Shown: piece after piece, positions 22,616-30,362 of the stretch
Layout of the letters: each line of letters starts with the position of its first letter
Position numbering within the stretch: the first letter of the stretch is position 1
Source: an uncultured Microbulbifer sp.
Lineage (GTDB): Bacteria > Pseudomonadota > Gammaproteobacteria > Pseudomonadales > Cellvibrionaceae
Direction of reading: 5' to 3'
Assembly: GCF_913055755.1 (NCBI RefSeq)
Contig: NZ_CAJXKH010000012.1
Coordinates: 1-50,718 of the forward strand
Length of the DNA stretch: 50,718 nucleotides
The notes under the pieces: generated by a model
What the model was told of the DNA's origin: nothing
What the model saw: the letters and a program-made list of their open reading frames with translations, nothing else
The model's database searches: none
Program-made: the position numbers and the translations under genes

Positions 22616-23491
22616 TTATTGCATTACATGTGCTGTGTTGAACAGTCCGCCTTGAACCTGCATGGAGGAATCCAAGACCCCTACCTGGTGCGAATCAGCG
22701 TTGTTGCCGATTCCAAGCTGGATTTTGCTTGCGCTCAGGCCAATACCGTACTGGGTTGTCGATGCGGTATTGCAGGCACCGATCTGCAGGGTTGTCTGAG
22801 TGTTGTACAGGCCGAACTGGGAAACGTGTGCATAGTTGTCGAATCCGAACTGGGTAACATTGGACATGCTTTTCTCGCCGCCCTGGGCCACATTCGCCCT
22901 GTTCATCACGCCAATCTGCAGGATTGTGGATTCCAGGTGGTCGCCGTATTGCTCGGTATTGGACTCGTTGCCATAGCCGTACTGGTCCGTATCCGCGATC
23001 GAGTTGTAGCTGTATATCTGTGTGGTGTGCTGGTAATTGCCTTTCCCGTACTGCGAGGAATAGGCGCGATTACTTTCGCCTCCATGCTGGTCAACATACG
23101 AGTAGTTATGCTCGCCGTCCTGATTGGTAAACGAATGGCTTTCCTCTTCGTATAACTGGATAGTGCTGGATACGTTGTAATACCCGATCTGTTTGGTGCG
23201 GCTGACGTTGTCAAAGCCACCGTGCTGTTCGTCATAAACGCCGTTCAACTTCCCTTCTTGAATCTGGTAAATCTTGCTCTTTGCCTCATTGCTCTGGGAG
23301 GCAAGGGCGTGGTTCAGCGCGCCGTATTGTTCCTGATCAATTTTGTTGGTCCAGGTATCGGGGCCAGTCTGGTAAGCGTGCGCTTCATTGCCAAAGCCAT
23401 ACTGGTCCTGATAGGTCACGTTTTCTCCGGCCAGCGCGCTGCCACTGATGGCGACAAGCACTGCTGTGGCGATGGGGGTAAACGTCTTCAT
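22616..23491 (-). CDS. Curlin-repeat amyloid subunit, most tyrosine-rich
   Basis: A 291-residue exported protein. Its signal peptide MKTFTPIATAVLVAISGSAL is closely similar to that of the curlin at 18422, pointing to duplication. About twelve degenerate curlin repeats follow, such as QYGFGNEAHAYQ, QYGALNHALASQ, QYGYGNESNTEQ, QFGLYNTQTTLQ and QLGIGNNADSHQ, ending HVMQ. By hand count about 22 Tyr occur, many as QYG where other curlins have QSG. The ribosome-binding site AAAGGAGC is strong. It heads the two-curlin plus peroxidase unit; copy B of the conserved element lies about 240 bp upstream. Confidence 0.88.
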   Translation of the reverse strand: MKTFTPIATAVLVAISGSALAGENVTYQDQYGFGNEAHAYQTGPDTWTNKIDQEQYGALNHALASQSNEAKSKIYQIQEGKLNGVYDEQHGGFDNVSRTKQIGYYNVSSTIQLYEEESHSFTNQDGEHNYSYVDQHGGESNRAYSSQYGKGNYQHTTQIYSYNSIADTDQYGYGNESNTEQYGDHLESTILQIGVMNRANVAQGGEKSMSNVTQFGFDNYAHVSQFGLYNTQTTLQIGACNTASTTQYGIGLSASKIQLGIGNNADSHQVGVLDSSMQVQGGLFNTAHVMQ

Positions 23492-24011
23492 AAGTTGCTC
23501 CTTTAACTTCCCGACGTTAAATGGTCAGCGTTCATCTGCTGATTCTGGATGGTACTGACGCCAGTACCGCAGCCGTTGACTGGCAGGCATAACGCTAAAC
23601 TCCCTGCGTACCTGCACAACCAACTCTGTGTGCGCGAGCGCTCCGGCATTGATGTGGATAAAAATTGCTCCAAGTGATCAATATGCGATCGCTGCGGGGG
23701 TAATTTTTGTAGTGAATCGAGGGAAGCGCTATAGGAGGTAAGTCACTAATGCCTAGGAAAAAAGTACAATTTTTAACCAGGGGTTTTTTCGGCTATCGAT
23801 CATTCAATATCCAAACCGAAAAGGTTCGACGGAAACATGCGTTGCCTTGAGTGATTTGTCGGAAATGACTTGCCGGGAATGAGAAGGATTACGGGGGAAG
23901 AGCTAATTCAAAAAGTCTGTGGAAATCTATGCGCTTTGTGGAATTCGTTTCGCAAATTTGGAGTGAAACCGGCGTCGGCCTATTGAATGATTCTCACCGC
24001 AACCACGGCGC
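23492..24011. other. Promoter region of the two-curlin/peroxidase unit
   Basis: About 520 bp without a gene, more AT-rich than its surroundings. It carries the conserved element B (23727-23767), a dyad GGTACTG/CAGTACC (23551-23568) some 60 bp before the curlin start, and GACGTT and CTGATTC segments shared with the other curlin upstream region. I see no clear intrinsic terminator for the preceding csgDEFGB unit. Confidence 0.6.
23727..23767 (-). promoter_or_regulatory. Conserved curlin upstream element, copy B
   Basis: On the plus strand it begins CGCTATAGGAGGTAAGTCAC and ends CTAGGAAAAAAGTAC; 31 of 41 positions are identical to copy A at 19551-19591. It lies in the same orientation relative to its curlin gene, about 240 bp upstream. 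Confidence 0.55.
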
Positions 24012-24926
24012 TTACTGGGTCAGGGAAACGCTATTGCCGTGGCCATACTGGGTAACGATTGCGCTGGAGGATATGCCGATCTGGGAAATAGAGATAAGGT
24101 TGAAGCCGCCCACTTGATGGATCATGAGCTGGTGACCGCCACCGAGTCCATCTGCGCCGCCCTGGTGAATCGACGTGCGATTGAAATAGCCGTCTTGATT
24201 TAAATCAATTGCATTGTACGCGTCTTCCTGGACAATCTGGTTCCGGTTGCTGAAGCCGTCCTGAAGAATATTGTTTTCGTTTACATACCCGTTCTGAATA
24301 TTTGTCGAGCGATTAAACGATCCCGATTGGACCGTGAGTGCCAGATTTCCGTGACCACTCTGCTGCGTATCTGCTTCGTTGTCGCTTCCCGTCTGCTGGA
24401 TGAACGCTTTAGCGTAATTGCTGTTGTACTGGCTAACGGATGCCGAGTTCAGCACGCCTTTTTGCGACAGCTCCGCCAGGTTTCCCGCCCCCAGTTCCTG
24501 CACGGCCACCGCATTGTTGTAAAAACCACGCTGTCGGGTAGTCATCACCCCGGAGAGGGATGCCGCCTGAATACCGGTGGATTCATTGAATGCGCCAACC
24601 TGATAGATTGCAATCGCGTTGTTGGCGCCGTATTGCTGCTGTGAGCTGGCCGAATTCAGGTCCCCTTGCTGAACCTGGGTAACGCTGCTGTTGGATTCGC
24701 TTTGCTGGGTCGCCTGTGCCTGGTTGAACTCGCCATCCTGCGTCAACTGGATGGATTTGTCTGTGGAGTTTGCCTGCTCCTGGTCGAGTATGTACAGGAT
24801 ACCGGAAGGTGCTTGCGCAGCGCCGCGGGATACTTCCTGGGCACTGATGGCACCACTGGTGGTCACGGTGCTCACTGCCATCGACAGGGACACACAATAC
24901 AGCGGGTTGTAGTTTCGGGTTTTCAT
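24012..24926 (-). CDS. Curlin-repeat protein following csgB (CsgA/CsgB-like)
   Basis: A 304-residue exported protein. The N-terminus MKTRNYNPLYCVSLSMAVST leads to a signal-peptide-like region ending near ISAQE. A non-repeat segment of about 35 residues (RGAAQAPSGILYILDQEQAN) comes before the curlin repeats, which include QQGDLNSASSQQ, QVGAFNESTGIQ, QSGHGNLALTVQ, QDGFSNRNQIVQ and QIGISSSAIVTQ. It is the second structural gene of the csgDEFG unit, only 12 bp after csgB, and so could be the major subunit produced together with the secretion system, or a second nucleator. The ribosome-binding site is weak, so coupling to csgB translation is likely. Confidence 0.82.
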   Translation of the reverse strand: MKTRNYNPLYCVSLSMAVSTVTTSGAISAQEVSRGAAQAPSGILYILDQEQANSTDKSIQLTQDGEFNQAQATQQSESNSSVTQVQQGDLNSASSQQQYGANNAIAIYQVGAFNESTGIQAASLSGVMTTRQRGFYNNAVAVQELGAGNLAELSQKGVLNSASVSQYNSNYAKAFIQQTGSDNEADTQQSGHGNLALTVQSGSFNRSTNIQNGYVNENNILQDGFSNRNQIVQEDAYNAIDLNQDGYFNRTSIHQGGADGLGGGHQLMIHQVGGFNLISISQIGISSSAIVTQYGHGNSVSLTQ

Positions 24927-24938
24927 TTTTTCTAATGC

Positions 24939-25484
24939 TCAATCGTACTGCTTGACCACGGTGGTCAGGGCCGCACCCTTTTGTGTCACTTCTGTGTGAA
25001 GACCGTTGCCGTTCTGGTAGATGCTGACCTCGTTGAATGCGCCCACCTGTTTGACCGTTGCCGAGTTTTGCATACCGAATTGAGAAATGTTTGCGTTATG
25101 CCCATAGCCGGTCTGTTCCAGCAGAATCAGGTTTTCGTAACCGATTTGCAGCAGCGCGGCGATATTGACCTCACCATGCTGTGAAGTGATTACGGTATTT
25201 TTACCGCCAGACTGCGTCACCAGCAGCAGGTTTTGTCGCCCCTCCTGGGAAAGGGCGAGGTAGTTGACTACGCCAAATTGCGCGGCCTGTACATGATTCA
25301 GGCTGCCTTGCTGGTAGATATTGGCGATGTTGGCCGCGGAGGCGCCGCCGTACCGTTCCAGCTCGCCGGCCATGGCAAGTTCGGATTCTGCGTCGAATTC
25401 CTGGGCGACGGCCCGCAGGCCGAATGCCGCCAGGCACGATGCCGTCAGTAGCGCCGACCACCTGGTTAGGGGAATAGCACGCAT
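24939..25484 (-). CDS. csgB: Minor curlin / nucleator CsgB-like
   Basis: A 181-residue exported protein with signal peptide MRAIPLTRWSALLTASCLAA and a cleavage region near RAVAQ. About five curlin repeats follow: QQGSLNHVQAAQ, QFGVVNYLALSQ, QSGGKNTVITSQ, QIGYENLILLEQ, QFGMQNSATVKQ and QNGNGLHTEVTQ. The final repeat is degenerate (TTVVKQYD), as in CsgB, whose C-terminus anchors it to the surface. Its small size and its place between csgG and the larger curlin favour the nucleator role. GGAG precedes the ATG by about eight bases. It is 21 bp after csgG and clearly co-transcribed. Confidence 0.85.
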   Translation of the reverse strand: MRAIPLTRWSALLTASCLAAFGLRAVAQEFDAESELAMAGELERYGGASAANIANIYQQGSLNHVQAAQFGVVNYLALSQEGRQNLLLVTQSGGKNTVITSQHGEVNIAALLQIGYENLILLEQTGYGHNANISQFGMQNSATVKQVGAFNEVSIYQNGNGLHTEVTQKGAALTTVVKQYD

Positions 25485-25505
25485 TGTTTGGCTCCGGGGC
25501 GGGGG

Positions 25506-26372
25506 TTACATGAAGGTTGTGGGTTCGTTCAGGTAATACTGAATAACCGGGTTATTGATTTCTTCCGGGTTCTGTAACGCCCAGGAGTTATTGATGATTC
25601 CTTCACTGATGAGGTGGATGACAGCGGATTCCATCGCCGACAGCGTGGCGAGCTGGGCCGGTTCATTGGTGGTGGTGCCGACCTCAACTTCCAGAAGCCG
25701 CTTGAATTTCACGTAGCGAAACACATCTGCGCTGATCGCCTTCGAGTACACGGTCTTGGAGGTCAGTACTGTGTGTAATACCCGGCCGGAGCGAATGTCG
25801 ACTGCGCGCAAATTCACCGTGACCTGATCGACGCGGTACTGCTCGTCTGCACCGATGCCAAAGTAGCGCGCGCCGGCGCCACCGGTGCGGATGTTGCTGT
25901 CGTAGGCGACTATGCCACCTTCCAGCAGGATATTGGCCGCCACCAGGGACGGCAGCATGACATTGTTTTCCGGAGCGTCGGGCTTGGCCAGCGCCGCGCG
26001 AATGATTTTGCGCTCGGTCAGCAGGTTTTGCAGGCCTTCCCGCTCCAGTGGAATGAACCAGCCGGAGTCACTCAAAACATCCATCAACATGGATGCGGCA
26101 CCCTGGGTAACCGCGGTGGAAAAGCTGCTGGCGGGGGATGGCTTGTACTGGCCGGTTTGGTCCCTGAAACTGTAGACCGCGGCGAGAATCTTGCCCTTGG
26201 GTTGAGGGAGGTTCTGCAGGTCCCGGTAGGTGTTGTTCCGCGGGGTCAGAATGGCGTCCTGTTTACCGGTTCCGAATAGGGCATCGCCTGTGCTTTTGAC
26301 CATGGTGCAGCCGCTTAACGCGATCGATAGCGCCAGGGCGATGGTCGCAATACTGTGACGTTTAAATTGCAT
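25506..26372 (-). CDS. csgG: Curli secretion channel CsgG
   Basis: A 288-residue outer membrane lipoprotein that forms the nonameric curlin export pore. The lipobox LSGC ends the signal sequence MQFKRHSIATIALALSIALSGC-type region. Family marks include LPQPKGKILAAVYSFRDQTG, QYKPSPASSFSTAVTQGAAS, the stretch around DSGWFIPLEREGLQNLLTER and the barrel strand region RYFGIGADEQYRVDQVTVNL. The C-terminal NNSWALQNPEEINNPVIQYY also fits. The ATG at 26372 lies eight bases after GGAGG; a GTG one codon earlier is possible. It stands between csgF and csgB. Confidence 0.97.
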   Translation of the reverse strand: MQFKRHSIATIALALSIALSGCTMVKSTGDALFGTGKQDAILTPRNNTYRDLQNLPQPKGKILAAVYSFRDQTGQYKPSPASSFSTAVTQGAASMLMDVLSDSGWFIPLEREGLQNLLTERKIIRAALAKPDAPENNVMLPSLVAANILLEGGIVAYDSNIRTGGAGARYFGIGADEQYRVDQVTVNLRAVDIRSGRVLHTVLTSKTVYSKAISADVFRYVKFKRLLEVEVGTTTNEPAQLATLSAMESAVIHLISEGIINNSWALQNPEEINNPVIQYYLNEPTTFM

Positions 26373-26463
26373 CACGTGTGCCTCCAGTATTATTCGAGAT
26401 TATTCAGGGCTCTGGGGTTCGCCTGATAATTGTTATATGGCCGATATACGTAGAAATAGCTGG

Positions 26464-26892
26464 CTAGTTGGTGGGGTTTAGTCCGCTGACAATCACCTCC
26501 GCTGTATCCCCGGTTTCCCGGTCTGTAATCAATACACTGAGCACGCCATCGGTATCGACGATCTGCACGATGAAGTCGTCTGTGATCAGTTCACCGCTGT
26601 TGCCGTTGCCGACATCGGTCAGCAACTGGTTGAGTAGCCTGGTTTCCAGTGAGTCGGTAAAGCGGTCGAGCGCGCTGGGTTGTTCGTACAGGTCTGACAG
26701 GCTGTCCGGGTCCTTGTTGTCGTCCTGGGACTGGGCATTGGATAAGAGGTAGGTGCCGTTGAGCGGGTTACCACCAAAATTCGGGTTTACCGGCTCGTAA
26801 ATCAGCTCGCTACCGAAGGCAGTGGTGCCGTACAGTGCACACAGCGATAACGCTGAGATCAGTGGCACGGAAGGCAGGGTTATTCGCTTCAT
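26464..26892 (-). CDS. csgF: Curli assembly factor CsgF
   Basis: A 142-residue periplasmic/surface factor that binds CsgG and couples secretion to CsgB nucleation. The signal peptide covers about the first 27 residues, then the diagnostic mature N-terminus SELIYEPVNPNFGGNPLNGT, the segment that inserts in the CsgG pore. The C-terminal part has DDFIVQIVDTDGVLSVLITD. Length matches E. coli CsgF (138). It starts in a one-base overlap with the csgE stop (TAATG), which shows translational coupling. An 88-bp gap before csgG holds no visible terminator. Confidence 0.96.
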   Translation of the reverse strand: MKRITLPSVPLISALSLCALYGTTAFGSELIYEPVNPNFGGNPLNGTYLLSNAQSQDDNKDPDSLSDLYEQPSALDRFTDSLETRLLNQLLTDVGNGNSGELITDDFIVQIVDTDGVLSVLITDRETGDTAEVIVSGLNPTN

Positions 26893-27356
26893 TAAAATTC
26901 ATCCTTTCCTAGATCAAAGTGATCGGTCAGTGCCTGGCGCACTTTTTCCTGAAGTACCATTTCATGGATCATGGTTGCGGCTTGTTCCGCCAGTGCCTTG
27001 ATGTTGTTGGTGCTGGGACTGATAAAACGCCGAAATACCGTTTCGTTGTTGTAGGTTATCCAGATCAGGTTGCCCCAGCGCGCGGAGGGGCGCTCCCTGA
27101 TGGTGAGGTTGTAGTCGCTGTCCGGATAGTTCAGGTTGCGGTATTCGCTCATATAGCGCGCGAAGTCGTGCCCGGTTCTGGTGATGGTCTGGTCCACGTT
27201 GAAGCCGCTGATTTCATCTTCGATGCGGCCGCTGTTGTAATCCTCCCGGGGGGCTTCCAGGGCCTCACCTTCGGCTTCCACTGTCTGCGCGCCGGCAGTA
27301 CTGGCGGCACACAGGCCCAGCAGGACACATCGCAGGAGACAGAGCAGGCGCGTCAT
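26892..27356 (-). CDS. csgE: Curli secretion chaperone CsgE
   Basis: A 154-residue periplasmic factor that caps the CsgG channel and gives substrate specificity. A signal peptide of about 23 residues ends AGAQ. The core holds the family marks EISGFNVDQTITRTGHDFAR, FARYMSEYRN, LTIRERPSARWGNLIWITYN and VFRRFISPSTNNIKALAEQA, ending in a helix around EKVRQALTDHFDLGKDEF. It is somewhat longer than the E. coli protein (129) through its acidic post-signal segment. It begins five bases after the csgD stop and overlaps csgF, so it belongs to the csgDEFG operon. Confidence 0.95.
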   Translation of the reverse strand: MTRLLCLLRCVLLGLCAASTAGAQTVEAEGEALEAPREDYNSGRIEDEISGFNVDQTITRTGHDFARYMSEYRNLNYPDSDYNLTIRERPSARWGNLIWITYNNETVFRRFISPSTNNIKALAEQAATMIHEMVLQEKVRQALTDHFDLGKDEF

Positions 27357-27360
27357 ACCC

Positions 27361-27966
27361 CTATATCCTTTCCGCCTGCAGGTGGAGTTTGGCCCAGTTG
27401 CTGGCCTGCAGGCGGTTCTTTACCCCGATCTTGCGAAAGATGTTATACATATGGTTTTTGACGGTGTGCTCGCTCAGGTGCAAACGGGCAGCAATGACAC
27501 TGTTAGCCTCGCCATTGGTCAGTTCTGCCAGTATTTCCTGCTCCCGCTTGGTGAGCATTGGCCGCCCGCCGGCAGCCGTACCGCCGGCGGCGCTGGCATT
27601 CTGGATGGCCAGCCCGAGCCTGGTAAGCAGCTCTTTCTGGTTGCTGCGATTATCGGAAAGAAACAGGAACTTTCGATCGTTCAGTGGCTGCCGGATATGG
27701 TGAGGCAGGTCCGGCGGGAAGTTGATCAGGAAAATCCTGGGGTGATCCATGGACTTCAGGTGGTTGAATACCGCGCTCTGGGTATTCTTGGGTGTCAGGG
27801 GGAAGCCATCCACCACAATGGCCTCATAGTTCTTCAGACAGTGCTGCTGTTTGCCTATTTCAGATTTTTCCCAATTGAAGGGGAGCGACTCGGATACGAG
27901 TGAATACAACAGCTCCCCATGCAGGCCGGAATCGCTCAGAAAGAGAATCGGCATAGATGACCCCAT
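27361..27966 (-). CDS. csgD: CsgD-type LuxR-family transcriptional regulator
   Basis: A 201-residue regulator. An atypical receiver-like N-terminal domain (ILFLSDSGLHGELLYSLVSE, then YEAIVVDGFPLT) lacks the usual acidic phospho-pocket. The C-terminal LuxR/FixJ helix-turn-helix spans LTKREQEILAELTNGEANSV to HLSEHTVKNHMYNIFRKIGV, and the ending KNRLQASNWAKLHL is characteristic of CsgD. In enterics CsgD activates curlin genes and matrix production. Here csgD opens the csgDEFG unit rather than being split to a divergent csgBAC operon. The start is ATG 27966, or ATG 27954 four codons later; neither has a strong ribosome-binding site. Confidence 0.92.
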   Translation of the reverse strand: MGSSMPILFLSDSGLHGELLYSLVSESLPFNWEKSEIGKQQHCLKNYEAIVVDGFPLTPKNTQSAVFNHLKSMDHPRIFLINFPPDLPHHIRQPLNDRKFLFLSDNRSNQKELLTRLGLAIQNASAAGGTAAGGRPMLTKREQEILAELTNGEANSVIAARLHLSEHTVKNHMYNIFRKIGVKNRLQASNWAKLHLQAERI

Positions 27967-28290
27967 TTTTGTTACTGATGTCTCAAGTGAGGTTTTCGAT
28001 TTGGTACAGCCTGGATTTTCTGGTGCACCAGGATTTTTATGATCTCGACAAAAATCACCTTGTGGTGAGGGAATAAGTTTTCTTTGTGGGCGTTGCGCCA
28101 GTCTGATTAAGTCGAAAATCTCATTCTTTGAGAAATTTGTATGGAGTGTAGACGTGATTAATACTGGTGCAGGTAAATTAAGTGACAGAGATTCATGATT
28201 TTTTGAAGTTAAGGGATCTATTTTTAAGAAGATGTTTTCCAGAAAAATATGGTTTTAGAATTTTTTGGGATATTCGATCCGGAGACATTT
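27967..28290. other. Divergent csgD / exporter promoter region
   Basis: About 320 AT-rich bases between csgD and the HlyD-type gene. It contains palindromes TGGTGCACCA (28021-28030) and TCACC-N4-GGTGA (28055-28068), several A/T tracts, and CCTGG/CCAGG pairs. Strong AT-richness compared with the neighbouring genes is typical of csgD control regions, which bind many regulators. No specific promoter could be fixed. Confidence 0.5.
28049..28068. promoter_or_regulatory. Palindromic site upstream of csgD and the ABC exporter
   Basis: CAAAAATCACC TTGT GGTGA. The same arrangement CAAAAATCACC-N4-GGTGA recurs at 31490-31509, just after the exporter operon: 16 of 16 fixed positions are identical. Possible operator; the binding protein is unknown. 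Confidence 0.4.
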
Positions 28291-29394
28291 TTGTCTCGTA
28301 AGTGCCGCTTCCGCGCGGTTGTGGCTGCTCTGGTTGGCGTATTCCTCATGCTCGGTGGATGTGAGGCGCGCCGCGATACGGCACTGGGCACCCTGGAGTG
28401 GGACCGGTTGGCAATACCGGCACCGGCGGCGGAAAAAATTGTCCGCATCCAGGTCCGCGAGGGACAGCAGGTGACAGCCGGGGAGGTATTGCTGGAGCTG
28501 GACCCCGCCCGAACCCGTGCACAACTTGAGGCCGCGGAAGCGGCGGTAGCACGCCAGCAGGCGCAACTGGACGAATTGCAGGCCGGGCCGCGCATCGAGG
28601 AAATTGAACGCGCCAGGGCGAACCTTGCCGCGGCCAGGGCGGAGGCGGTGGACCGCCAGGCGGATTACCGGCGCCTGCAGGATCTCGGCAGCAAAGACTT
28701 TGTGTCAAAGTCAGATATCGACGGCGCCCGGGCGGCGGCGGAAAGTGCCCAGGCCCGGGTGCGCGCTGCACAGGAACAGTTGAAGGAACTGCAGCGGGGC
28801 TTTCGCTCGGAAGATATCGACCAGGGCCGGGCCGCGCTGGCGCAGGCGATCTCGGAAGCCGCGGCGCAAAGGGTATTGCTGGATAAACTGACATTGCGCG
28901 CCCCGCGCTCGGGACTGGTGGACAGTATTCCCTTCAAGCTCGGAGACCAGGCGCCGGTCGGCGCATCGCTGGTGGTGATGCTGGCGGGGGATACACCCTA
29001 CGCTCGGGTCTACGTGCCGCAGCCAATGCGCGCACAGGTGCGGCGCAACCAGCGGGCGGATGTTTACCTCGATGGTAGCGAGACTGCCTATCGCGGTCGG
29101 GTGCGCCTGGTGCGTGACACGCCGAGCTTCACTCCCTATTACGCATTGACCGGAGACGACGTGGCGCGACTCAGCTATGTGGCGGAAATCCAGCTGCAGG
29201 AAAATGCCTCAGGCCTGCCCGCGGGCCTTCCGTTGCGGGCAGAATTTCTTGCCGGCGGTGCCACTGCCAGCACCAGCAACGAGAGCACGGCACTGCCCGG
29301 TTACGAGCCGGAAAATCCCCCGCAGGTGCCCGCAACCGCCGACGACACTATTGATGTGCCGGGCGAGCCCGCTGCGGAAGAAAGCATCAAATGA
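28291..29394 (+). CDS. HlyD-family periplasmic adaptor of an ABC exporter (lipoprotein)
   Basis: A 367-residue membrane fusion protein. Its signal sequence ends in a lipobox, FLMLGGC. A lipoyl-like half (VRIQVREGQQVTAGEVLLEL) leads to a long coiled-coil hairpin (EAAEAAVARQQAQLDELQAG through VRAAQEQLKELQRGF), then the second lipoyl half APRSGLVDSIPFKLGDQAPV and a beta-barrel. I chose TTG at 28291 (LSRKCRFRAVV) because GGAG lies six bases upstream; an ATG at 28249 would add 14 residues without a ribosome-binding site. It resembles YbhG of the E. coli YbhGFSR exporter. It overlaps the ATPase gene by four bases (ATGA). Confidence 0.87.
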   Translation: MSRKCRFRAVVAALVGVFLMLGGCEARRDTALGTLEWDRLAIPAPAAEKIVRIQVREGQQVTAGEVLLELDPARTRAQLEAAEAAVARQQAQLDELQAGPRIEEIERARANLAAARAEAVDRQADYRRLQDLGSKDFVSKSDIDGARAAAESAQARVRAAQEQLKELQRGFRSEDIDQGRAALAQAISEAAAQRVLLDKLTLRAPRSGLVDSIPFKLGDQAPVGASLVVMLAGDTPYARVYVPQPMRAQVRRNQRADVYLDGSETAYRGRVRLVRDTPSFTPYYALTGDDVARLSYVAEIQLQENASGLPAGLPLRAEFLAGGATASTSNESTALPGYEPENPPQVPATADDTIDVPGEPAAEESIK

Positions 29395-30362
29395 ACACGG
29401 CGGAAAAGCAGGCCGCGGAGATCGCAATCCGCGCCCGGGGCCTGACAAAAACCTTCGGCAGCCTGACCGCGGTGGATAATTTGGACCTTATCGTGAGACG
29501 CCGACAGATCTACGGTTTTCTCGGTCCCAATGGCTCCGGAAAGTCCACCAGCATCCGGATGCTGTGCGGGCTGTTGACGCCCACATCCGGGGAAATTGAA
29601 GTGCTTGGCCTGTCCATTCCCGCAGAGGCGGAGGCACTGCGCCAGCATATCGGTTATATGACCCAGCAATTCTCCCTGTTTGCCGATCTCACCGTGCGGG
29701 AAAACCTGGAGTTTCTCGCCGCGGTACAGAATATTCCCCGGCAGCAGGCGAAAACCCGGATCGGGGAATTGCTGGAAGAGTACCATTTCACTGATCGCTC
29801 AGAGCAGCTCGCCGGCACCATGAGCGGCGGCCAGAAGCAGCGCCTGGCGCTGGCGGGTGCGGTGATCCACAAACCGGAATTACTGTTCCTGGATGAGCCC
29901 ACCAGTGCGGTCGACCCGGAGTCGCGGCGGGATTTCTGGGAGAAACTGTTTGAACTCACCGACGCCGGCACCACCATCCTGGTTTCCTCCCACTATATGG
30001 ATGAGGCGGAGCGCTGCCACCGGCTGGCGATTCTCGACCGCGGCCGGCTGGTGGCCGATGGCTCCCCGGCGGAGCTGATGGCGGACCTGGAAGGGCGCAC
30101 ATTACTGGTGGAAACCGACCACCAGCGCCAGGCCAAGCAGGCCATTCTGTCGGTGCCGGGGGTAATCAGTGCGGCACAGATTGGCAACAGCCTGCGGATA
30201 CTGGGTGAGCGGGGTCAGGGCAGCGCCGATAGTGTGCGTGCTGCCCTCAAATCCGCGGGCATAGCGGGCCGGGTCAGCGAAACCGAGCCCAGCCTGGAAG
30301 ACGTGTTTGTGGCGGTCACCAACCAGCAGCCCGAGCGCGCGGATGCCGGGACCGGTACGTGA
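29391..30362 (+). CDS. ABC transporter ATP-binding protein (YbhF-like, single ATPase domain)
   Basis: A 323-residue ATPase. Walker A is FLGPNGSGKSTSIRML, the Q-loop follows in YMTQQFSLFADLTVRENLEF, the signature is GTMSGGQKQRLALAGAV and Walker B is LLFLDEPTSAVDPESRR. The H-loop follows in ILVSSHYMDEAERC, and the C-terminal DUF4162-type tail is typical of DrrA/YbhF-type exporters. E. coli YbhF has two ATPase domains; this one has a single domain and would act as a dimer. It powers the ABC-2 permease encoded just downstream, whose GTG start overlaps the stop. Confidence 0.92.
   Translation: MNTAEKQAAEIAIRARGLTKTFGSLTAVDNLDLIVRRRQIYGFLGPNGSGKSTSIRMLCGLLTPTSGEIEVLGLSIPAEAEALRQHIGYMTQQFSLFADLTVRENLEFLAAVQNIPRQQAKTRIGELLEEYHFTDRSEQLAGTMSGGQKQRLALAGAVIHKPELLFLDEPTSAVDPESRRDFWEKLFELTDAGTTILVSSHYMDEAERCHRLAILDRGRLVADGSPAELMADLEGRTLLVETDHQRQAKQAILSVPGVISAAQIGNSLRILGERGQGSADSVRAALKSAGIAGRVSETEPSLEDVFVAVTNQQPERADAGTGT

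Noticed and set aside
18422..24926. The repetitive curlin region as a CRISPR array or DNA satellite
   Set aside because: The repeats are at protein level (22-23 residues) with poor DNA identity, and intact reading frames, signal peptides and ribosome-binding sites are present.
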